From NCBI GenBank assembly GCA_910589415.1, contig OU342630.1, forward strand, positions 82,518,186-82,582,185: DNA of 64,000 nucleotides. The letters are read 5' to 3'. Each line of letters opens with the position of its first letter. Within the stretch, counting starts at the first letter, position 1. A program made the translations under genes and the position numbers. This document shows, piece by piece, positions 56,286-64,000 of the stretch. The notes below the pieces were generated by a model. It did no database searches. It saw only the letters and a program-made list of their open reading frames with translations, and had not been told where the DNA came from. Source of the stretch: Malachius bipustulatus (lineage: Eukaryota > Arthropoda > Insecta > Coleoptera > Melyridae).

Positions 56286-57475
56286 CCAAGGAACACATTT
56301 TTTCAAATCTCAAAACTGAAAGATTTATTTGACTGTTGCCAGACTTTCTAGCAAGTCTCTCTGGAGTCTATGGAGTCTCTATGGAGTTATATCTATGGAT
56401 AGAGACGGAACTGATGTAATTTCGTAATACTTACTGGATTTCAAGAAATTCTCTGGATCTTATAATAACAGTGACATATCTAATTAGAAGGAATATGGAT
56501 ATGCCACAACTTCAAGTTTAGATTCTTCTAGTCTGGCGAAGTGGGTATTAATAGAAGATAGCGATAGGATCCTCTAAAATATCAAAAAAGGGTGAGAAAT
56601 AGGCACAATAATGTGATATATTTTATTTCAACAAACTGGTAACAGGACCGTTGATTTCTTTACGGCGCTGACCAGTAACGCACGAATACATATGTCTCAT
56701 ATATGTGGTCAATTTTCAATATTTGGATAGATTTTGTGAAAATAAATACAAAAATAGGTATAAAATTTATTCCACCGAGACACCCCTACAAAGATTCCCT
56801 CTTAAAGATAAGGGAAGGAAATTTTTTTTTTTCAAATACATATTATGTACAGTTGTATTCAAATAAAACTAGGACAACTCTTAATAATGCAACTCTCATT
56901 ATACACTTTATCATATAAAATTTGTGAAATTTTTTTTGTTGTGTTGTCTATGTGGCTTTCAGCATGTTAGTGTAATTTTATTCCATTAAATATGTTGAAT
57001 CATTCATTAAAAAAAAAAATACAAAAATAGCAATTTTACAAATTTGTAACTTTTTTGTTTGATATTTTTACAGATAATTTTCTTTATATTTACGTCGAAA
57101 GGTTGAACCGGTATCGAGGTACATGTCCTAAAAAGACAGAAATTAGTCTTGTATTTCTTTTTCTGTTTAATACGTCATTTGTCTCTGTTGAATAGGTAGG
57201 TATGTATAATTTTTGTTATATCAATAGTGTAAAATTTCTTTGTTACTTTTCTCGACCTTCTATAAATGGGAATGCAGTCTACTGCTCTAGTTGCATCCTG
57301 GCTAAAAGAAAGGCTAAGGAAATAAGCAGATCGAGGTAAATAATAGTATCAGCTAACAATTTCTCGTGCTTTGTAATAGAGATTCTTCACTTTGAAATTA
57401 ATTATGGTATCGAAATGGAAAGGTTTTTATTGAATTAACAGCCGAGGTGTGGTTGCATTGTCTAATAAATAAATA
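56286..57475. other. AT-rich intergenic, nothing recognised
   Basis: The 71-codon frame 56703-56918 has no signature. Poly-A and poly-T patches; no element ends were seen. Confidence 0.45.
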
Positions 57476-57479
57476 CGGC

Positions 57480-58140
57480 AAAAGGCGTAGATGATTCAAC
57501 ACATCAAAGCGATACTTGACACATTAACATTTTCTAGATCTGATCTGTATTCAATTAAAATGCTAACGTAATGGCATTTCGCCTTTGATGAACAGATAGC
57601 AAGATAGACAAAATAATGAATTTAATTAAATTTTTAAACACGGCACAAAGCAAAGTTAATAGTGTTATAAATGACAGAGAGCGAGCTGGACGCCTTGGAT
57701 GCTTATTAATGCAAATGATTAGGTCTTTATAATTGTCCTAATAAACAATGCCAGTCACGCGATGATAAAGAAGCAATAAATTATCTCAGCAGGGGTGTCT
57801 TGCCCCGTACTGTCCCCATATCTCACTAGGATTTGGTATGAATAACTTAACAAGCCAATTTACAAGTTAGATTAGATGGCTATTTAGAATCTAGCAGTCC
57901 TCTGTTCGAGTGCCCTGCTTTAATTGATAATAATTGCGACTTGTTGGCTTGATAAAATGCTAATTCTCACTTGGCTGTCATGATTACAACCTTTTACAAT
58001 TATTAAACATTCATGTGCGACTAATAATAACATCCTGTCGCATGTAAATTGTTCATTCGTGTACAAATTATTGCTCCGCAGACAGTCGCTAATATCGGGT
58101 AGTACCTATGTGATTATCCCGCCAAGTGATAAACTCTATG
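57480..58140. other. non-repetitive block with homeodomain and octamer cores, possible regulatory DNA
   Basis: Free of repeats, with evenly mixed composition. TTATTAATGCAAATGATT (57703-57720) holds an exact octamer ATGCAAAT flanked by TAAT/ATTA cores, and GAATTTAATTAAATT and TTAATTGATAATAATTGC add more homeodomain-type cores. AT-rich DNA yields TAAT often by chance, so only the octamer arrangement and the absence of mobile debris support the call. Confidence 0.32.
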
Positions 58141-59105
58141 AAAATTATACTTAAATAAGACAGATCGGAAGATATGGCAAGTTTCATAAAGGTTGCTTGA
58201 AGGCCTAAGGATGTACTTAATAAGGATTATTCAACTAAGTATAAGAACATTATAATAGCTTGCCTACCTAATGGAAAAAATTATGGTCTTAGTTAATTTA
58301 ATAGAGGAGCTGCAGGGGCTTAATCAGTAATAAATATAGGAAAAATCCTAGAAACCATTAATAATATAAGGCTGGAGTGAACGGATTCTGTTGATACTGA
58401 ACTTCAACACCGAAATATTATAGAGACTCTCATAAAACTGAAGTTAAAGATGTCAAATGGTGACCTGAAATCTGAAATTAAATGCTGTCATAAAGTTATT
58501 GTATAAAAATCAAGAAAACCCAGATTAATATCTATTATAGTAACACCGACATACAGGCCAGAAACTTGAAAGTGGGGCATAGGAATTTAACACGCAAATT
58601 CAGTTTTGTTCAAATAATATCTCCTGGTGTAGATTTAGAAAAAAATTATAGAGGGAATAATTTTTGACAATGACAATTCCTGTTTAACGAGCCTGTCTTC
58701 AGTTAAAACACTTCACTAATAGTGCAAAAATATCCAAAAGAAAATTCTTGTTCATTTTCAAATTTTGCTGGTGAAATATAATTTGCACAAACCTGAATTT
58801 GCATGTTAAATTCATATGACCCACTTATGTTTCCAACCTGTATGTATAGGTACCTACAAATTCTTTGAACATCTCTTTGCTGGATATGATTTCTTTAGCA
58901 TTTATCAATTTTTTAAGTTTGAATTCTAGCACATTCATGGTAGTTGACTCCTACATTAATTTCTTTCAAAAAAGATCTAAAAAAAGTTCTAAAATGTACC
59001 CGACACTTGAGCCAGGAATGAATGAAAACTTGTTGGGGGATTGTGATTTTCAATATTGTTTGATCGCCCTTTTTAAAGCACCTGCTGTAGTACTTAAGCG
59101 CAAAA
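58141..59105. other. AT-rich intergenic, nothing recognised
   Basis: The 116-codon minus frame 58913-59263 crosses from this AT-rich DNA into the next GC-richer block without any domain signature. Confidence 0.4.
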
Positions 59106-59109
59106 TTTA

Positions 59110-59640
59110 GAGTAAAATTTTCCAATGTTCCAGATCGTTCAACTTCAACCTGCGGCGTTAACGCGGAGATTCCCTGCCATAAGAAGCCGCGTATAGTCAC
59201 AACACAACCAGGCTGTATAACGTGATTGCCTCTTGTAGCCACCTGGTTGCCGGCCGCACCCACCTCACTTAATTACATATCAAGTGATGGATCTCGCAAC
59301 GTGTGTATTATTCAATCAGGGATGCCGTGCGGGGCTTAATTGTTTTCCAGAGCGGACATTTGCATTGCTAAAGGCCGGACAGATAGGTGTCAGGTCGGCT
59401 CATGACAGTCCGGAATGCAAGCAAGCCTTCAACTCTTCCTGTTAGTGTTGATCACCTACTTGTCTTCTTATTCGACGCCGGTGGCGGAGAGGATATATCA
59501 CTTCTGATGGTTATTTGCATGCTAAGTACGAACTCTACATACCGATGAGAGAAAAAAAGTTCAGTGCATGCCTTTCTTTGTCTCACCAAGCTGAGAGTGT
59601 ATTTATAACAACAGCGTGTTAATGCATCTATCGTGTGCGC
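59110..59640. other. GC-richer non-repetitive block, possible regulatory DNA
   Basis: The longest moderately GC-rich unique stretch in the window, lacking repeats, element ends and credible frames. It may be a conserved non-coding element or a promoter-proximal region of a gene outside the window; no exon or splice pattern was found. Confidence 0.3.
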
Positions 59641-60420
59641 AGATGAAAACGTAACTTGGGCATACTTACTTTGAAAAAAATGTGAGACTGAATCTGTAAA
59701 ACTGTAAATCTTTCATTTTACAGTTTCACAGATTGAATCTCGATTTCTCCAAGGTATGCTCAAGTTATCGAAAAGCGAGGGGAATCGGAAGATAGTCAAA
59801 GAGCATCAAATTCATTCCCGACAATCCAGTTGCTTGCGTTTGTGGAAACTACGGCGACAATCGCAAGAAAGCGGAGAAATCTTTCCAGTCAGCAGAAAGA
59901 GTATTTCTTCGGTAAAAGTGGTCAAAGGCATTTTGGAGGCCCGCTAAAGTAAGGGGTTAAGTGAATTGAGACTAACATTTGAGCCTTAAATAGAATTAAC
60001 TGCCAATAAATATAAAAAAATTTAGTGATGATTAAATGATACGATGTGTTGAAACCTTTGTAACTAGAAGAGATCTAGGCCCTTATTGTTTCAGAGCAAC
60101 TGACTTCTTTCTTCTCATTTCGACAGATATTGGTATCTATATCTATACCTAGTTAAGTGCAATTTAATCTAGGTAGGTAATCACAATGCAGGCAATGCAG
60201 TAAAAACGTAAGGGTTACGTGTTGCCTGCAGAATAAACAATGAAACCGTTATGAACTTAATAAGCATACCTAGTTCTACAAATAATTTAAACAATTTTAT
60301 AGCCTCACGATTTTTCTTATATTAAAAATTTAACCGGATATAGTAAACGAAGACAAAAAATTTAATGTAATGTGGGCTTCAATAATTTTGATACAAGTTT
60401 CGCGCTCGCATTTTTAGTAC
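59641..60420. other. intergenic, nothing recognised
   Basis: The basic 63-codon frame 59756-59947 has no recognised domain. An 18-bp inverted pair, TGAGACTGAATCTGTAAAAC-like at 59680 and GTTTCACAGATTGAATCTCG-like at 59722, forms a small hairpin. Confidence 0.35.
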
Positions 60421-60429
60421 CATCATCGA

Positions 60430-60730
60430 ATTGAGTATTTGAAGCACGCAGTATTTAATTATAGAAGCCGAGTACGTAGGGTGTGTAGCACAGGCAGATG
60501 GGCATTATTGTGCGATGCTTTTTTATTTCCTTTGTCTTGTATGAAAGCTGTGTGTGTGCCCCACATTTCCACCTACTTGATCGCTAATTACTCCGGGCCG
60601 GATAATGTGCCATTGTTACATCCAGTTCGGTCTGTTAAAATCGCATAAATTATCTCCCACGTATAAAAACACCTCCCCTTGTTCGATGGAGCGATTACCA
60701 GCCGACCGAACCAACCCTGCAAATCTATCA
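60430..60730. other. GC-richer non-repetitive block, possible regulatory DNA
   Basis: The 69-codon plus frame 60439-60648 is open but has no recognisable domain. Unique sequence with mixed composition. Confidence 0.25.
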
Positions 60731-61500
60731 TCGAACGGGTTATTCTTATGAAACAAAGCCTCGAATAAATAGAATAAAAGGACTCTCACTCATCAATATT
60801 ACGGTTATCGTCATTTGCAATCGGTATTTTTGAATTATTATTTTTTTTAAATTTCAATTGAACGTTTTTTAATTGAATAAATTCTGTGAAATAAATGTTT
60901 CTGTTCTCTTAGGATGCACTACATATTATGTGTTGAAGAAGTTAAAATTAGTTGAAAAGAAAGATTGACAAAATTTTCTTTTTTGATTTCTCCGGTCTCA
61001 ATATTCCAAGCATTTTTTGTCAACCCTTATAGTTGGTAGATAATTAAAACAGATCGCTATAATAACCGATGTATTCTACATTGTTGATAGAAATTCATTA
61101 ATTAAAAAAATGATTTATGATGTCTCCTGTAAGGGTGATGTAACTATGATTTGAGATCAATAAATATTCGTGTCTAAATATTAGACAGAAGTGTTTTATT
61201 TGCCAGTAATTAACAATTCCTCAGGAAAATCTAAGAGACGGGGTATGACTTATACCACCCTGCAGTGTTTTTTTTTTTTAAATATCAGATTTAGAACTTT
61301 TCAAGATAGTATTAGATGTTTTTTTTCATTTTGAAAATATTACAATAATAATAATTGTAATTTCACTCAGCAAATGTATTTAGGTGTTTTTTGTTCATAA
61401 ATATAAAAACGTTCTTCAGAACCGATATAATAAGCTATGATGACATAATGCGGGTTTTAGAATATAAATTATTCATTAATAATTACGTGAATTTTATTTT
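60731..61500. other. AT-rich intergenic, nothing recognised
   Basis: No element ends or motifs. It lies downstream of the truncated mariner copy. Confidence 0.4.
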
Positions 61501-62745
61501 AAAGTCTATTAAATTGGCAGTTATTTATGGCCGGAATGATTTTTTCTTGCAGTAGCTGCATATATACCGTTCAGAGGTTAAGGTACCTACCTTCGATGAA
61601 AAAGGGCCCTAAAATGTGACTGTGGACAATGCCAGCCCACACATTTACTTTCTGTGGATATTGTGTCCTAGTGACATGGTACCGGTGCAAATTTTCCTTA
61701 GTCCAATATCTGCAGTTCTGTGAATTTGGTTCGCCATGTTTAACAAATGTTGACTCATCTGTGAATATTATTTGGTTCAAATAATAATTTTGGGTAATCC
61801 TCCACTTTACGTCGCCGCCATAATGCGTGTGCGCGGAATATCAGATCAGCTGGCAGTTTAGAACACCAAATGCATGCATAGTTGCCAGCTTTATTTACAA
61901 TACCTATATTTGAGGGATCTACCTATTATCAAATAATGAACTTTTTAATCTTGATATTCAGGTCTTTGGTCAGGGTACGTTTTTTTCATTTTAAGGACAT
62001 TTGAAGGAAAAAAAACCTACCCTGACCAAAGACCTGATTTATAGTGATCCGCATTTTTTATTCGACTGGCCAAAATTTCCTTAAAATGAAAAAAAACCTA
62101 CCCTGACCAATAGACCTGACATAAAATGTGTTTTTATTATCATGCATTAATAATACATAATTCGTTGATTATCAACAAGGTAATTCATTATTATTAAGAT
62201 TAAAAAGTTCATTATTTGATAATAGATCCTGCAAATAAAGGTGATGGCAACTATGCATGCATTTGTTGTTCTAAACTGCCACCTGACCTGATATATTTCG
62301 CGCACGCGCATTATGGCGGCGACGTAAAGTGGAGGATTACCTAATTTTGGTCCATATTAATGTCTTCAAACATCCTTTCGCAAAAAACGATTCTACTTTC
62401 GGCATCACCTTGTCTAAGTTCTTGATGTTTTTGGAATTTAAATGATTTATATCCATGCTTTTTCAAGCTTCGAATAACAGACGTTTGACTTATGGCCTGT
62501 TCAGCTGCAATTTGTCTTGTAGATATTTCTGGATTATTTTCTACCGAAGCCAAAATATTGATTTCTTCAGTTTCTTTGGTTAAAACTATTGCAGCTCGTT
62601 TACGCTGATTACAGTGATCAGAATTAACACAACCAATTGTGAAAGTTTTACTCATAAACGTCAAATTAATAATTAAATTTGAAATGGCGGTATTATCGCA
62701 AAGCATTAACAACTTTGCCTGGCAACGGATCGATTTCCATAGCAA
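61501..62745 (-). pseudogene. mariner-type DDE transposase, interrupted by an insertion and truncated
   Basis: The minus strand from 62745 encodes a 134-codon N-terminal half. It has a helix-turn-helix domain (EINILASVENNPEISTRQIA, then ISQTSVIRSLKKHGYKSFKF) and the linker HQELRQGDAESRIVFCERMF. After the insertion at 61793-62341 the frame resumes with FTDESTF, the first catalytic Asp motif, then NCRYWTKENLHRYHVTRTQY, PQKVNVWAGI and GPFFIEG (to 61571). One stop later it continues MQLLQEKIIPAINNCQFNRL to about 61501. The rest of the core, with the second and third catalytic acids, is absent. Besides that single stop the reading frame is good, so it is younger than the relics at 11.5 and 34.4 kb. 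Confidence 0.85.
61785..62349. mobile_element. 549-bp palindromic GGTAATCC element inserted in the transposase, perfect 8-bp duplication
   Basis: The element runs 61793-62341, flanked by TAATTTTG at 61785-61792 and 62342-62349. Left end GGTAATCCTCCACTTTACGT then CGCCGCCATAATGCG; the right end is its inverse. Arms are over 120 bp, with AGTTTAGAACA and ATGCATGCATAGTTGCCA in both. The interior holds two copies of AAAACCTACCCTGACCAA-type sequence. Taking out the element and one duplicate rejoins the transposase frame exactly between MDQN and FTDES. No coding capacity. Confidence 0.93.
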
Positions 62746-62749
62746 CGTT

Positions 62750-63470
62750 TCCCAAGTCCATTTCCTATGTTCTGCATTAAAAAACTCTCACTGTATAAGG
62801 AAATCCATGTAAATCCAACTTCGATCAATATTCGCTTGAAAGAAGTTTGAGGGATACCCATCTGATTCGGCTCAGAATTTAAAAGAGGGAACTATAAACG
62901 TCCTAAATGATATTAATCCTGTATAAAGTAAAAAAATTAACCTCATTTGTGTGTGGATAATTCAAATACCTTCAAAATGAGGTATGACCCCTTTATGTTA
63001 TTTAAAATTCACATAGACAACGTCATCTTTGACAAGTGACACTTTAGTCTTCTTTTTTTGTACCAAAGTTCTATATCATTAGGTTCAGAATTTGAAGAGC
63101 CCTATAAACTATATCACTGTATATCAAAATGTTAAATATCCATTGGTGATTTAGACAAGGACAAAGAGGGAACGTCTAACTGTTTGAGCAGAAGTGTGAC
63201 TGCACCAGAGTGTGGCGTAACTAGAGTATTTTTATGAGAATTAAGTTAAGACTATTTTTAGATTAATTAAATGTCTTACCTTCTGGTTGCTATTACTGCA
63301 CGAACTATAAATGAAACAAAATAACTGTTACCTTTTTTAAGGATCATATAAATTGTTATATTTTTACGTTAAATTGATGTCTTCTTTGTCCCAAAAAATG
63401 CAGAATAATCGACTTTCGGTCACACTTTCTACATAAATGAACGTTGAAACCCTATATCTTTTCTTGTCTA
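62750..63470. other. intergenic, nothing recognised
   Basis: No terminal repeat for the mariner copy was found here, and there are no coding motifs. Confidence 0.4.
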
Positions 63471-63472
63471 TA

Positions 63473-63648
63473 TACAGTCTTTTTCTATTGGTTTTCCTCT
63501 TTTGTCAATTGCTTTTCCTTATTTGTCAAATGAGTGTCCCCCATTTATCAATGACTATAATCATTGATAGATAGAAAAATAAGAAAATCATTTGATAAAT
63601 AAGGAAAAGCAATTGACAAAAGAGGAAAACCAAAAGCAAAAGACTGTA
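63473..63648. mobile_element. 172-bp palindromic MITE built from 21-bp repeats, copy 2
   Basis: The element runs 63475-63646 between TA and TA. Ends CAGTCTTTTTCTATTGGTTT and the complement CAGTCTTTTGCTTTTGGTTT. Arms share CCTCTTTTGTCAATTGCTTT and TCCTTATTTGTCAAATGA with copy 1 at 38.9 kb. The 98-codon minus frame 63548-63844 runs into it by chance. Confidence 0.88.
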
Positions 63649-63649
63649 A

Positions 63650-64000
63650 GATCTGCGAACTTTCAAAGTCCAAATTAAGAAATATCAATAGATTTCTCCA
63701 CAACTTGTTTGATTTCAGTCCATAAATTATAATAATGTCTGAAGGAGTTAATGCGAGGTTGCCCCCTTTGGAAACAGGGGCTTCATAAATAGGGATCACC
63801 AGTTTTCTGAATCTAGCTGCCGAGCTCCCACTCGACCATGGCATTCACCGAAGTATCAATACCGTGGTCGAAGCGGGGAAATATTTCTTTATACCTCAGC
63901 CAAGAGGTCGGCGATTAACCTCCTCCCCCTTTCCTTCTGGGAGAGCTACCCAGAGGCCGATCGAAGAAGTAACGTACTTCTTCATCTGTAGATCTGTAGA
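63650..64000. other. GC-richer end of window, unassigned
   Basis: The last 170 bp are GC-rich with a small inverted pair (TACGTTACTTCTTC against the complement of GAAGAAGTAACGTACTTCTT, near 63964-63983). It could be a SINE or element fragment cut by the window edge. Confidence 0.3.

Noticed and set aside
58913..59263. 116-codon minus-strand frame
   Set aside because: Crosses a sharp composition boundary, has no domain, signal or splice logic, and codon use looks random.

Overview
This is arthropod, almost certainly insect, nuclear DNA: AT-rich, intergenic and built from decayed mobile elements. The evidence for a eukaryote is that no reading frame exceeds 145 codons, there are no operons or ribosome binding sites, and all recognisable coding matter is broken reverse transcriptase or DDE transposase of types common in insects. 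Typical insect repeat debris is also present: TTATCCGAA-type pogo-like ends, CAGTGGCGTAG hAT-like ends, a TTAA-flanked piggyBac-like end and a SINE-like 3' module. I cannot name the species. I found no intact host gene, no confident tRNA gene and no CRISPR array.

Layout. 0-5 kb: a 977-bp element with 30-bp terminal inverted repeats (TIRs) and a 7-bp target duplication (754-1730), a LINE relic (about 3486-4230) and a 157-bp tandem repeat. 6.8-10 kb: a 786-bp palindromic element, a 350-bp palindrome and a 128-bp MITE. 10.9-13.4 kb: SINE-like sequence, a mariner-like transposase relic and a LINE relic. 16-19.1 kb: a 240-bp direct repeat, a LINE C-terminal relic and a 1.6-kb region between hAT-like ends that holds two coding-like stretches on the minus strand. 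21-27.5 kb: a piggyBac-like MITE, three LINE fragments, a 0.6-kb palindrome and a diverged foldback copy. 28.4-29.05 kb: an unidentified decayed coding region. 32-37 kb: a LINE RNase H-end fragment, foldback elements (one nested in another), a mariner relic and copy 1 of a GGTAAT-ended element. 38.8-43.8 kb: a dense cluster of foldback elements. 46-51.4 kb: a long hairpin, a CCTA microsatellite and two further foldback families. 52.6-56.3 kb: two side-by-side MITEs, a hairpin, a hAT-like MITE, and a foldback element split by GGTAAT copy 2. 57.5-60.7 kb: moderately GC-rich, non-repetitive blocks that may be regulatory. 61.5-63.65 kb: a mariner-like transposase interrupted by a 549-bp element with a perfect 8-bp duplication, then a MITE.

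The main theme is palindromes. At least ten separate inverted-repeat elements of 0.25-1.0 kb occur here, several ending TA|CAGGGTG...CACCCTG|TA. Several carry a second element at or near their dyad centre. No gene set works together here. The window reads as an enhancer-bearing or simply gene-free interval colonised by elements mobilised in trans.
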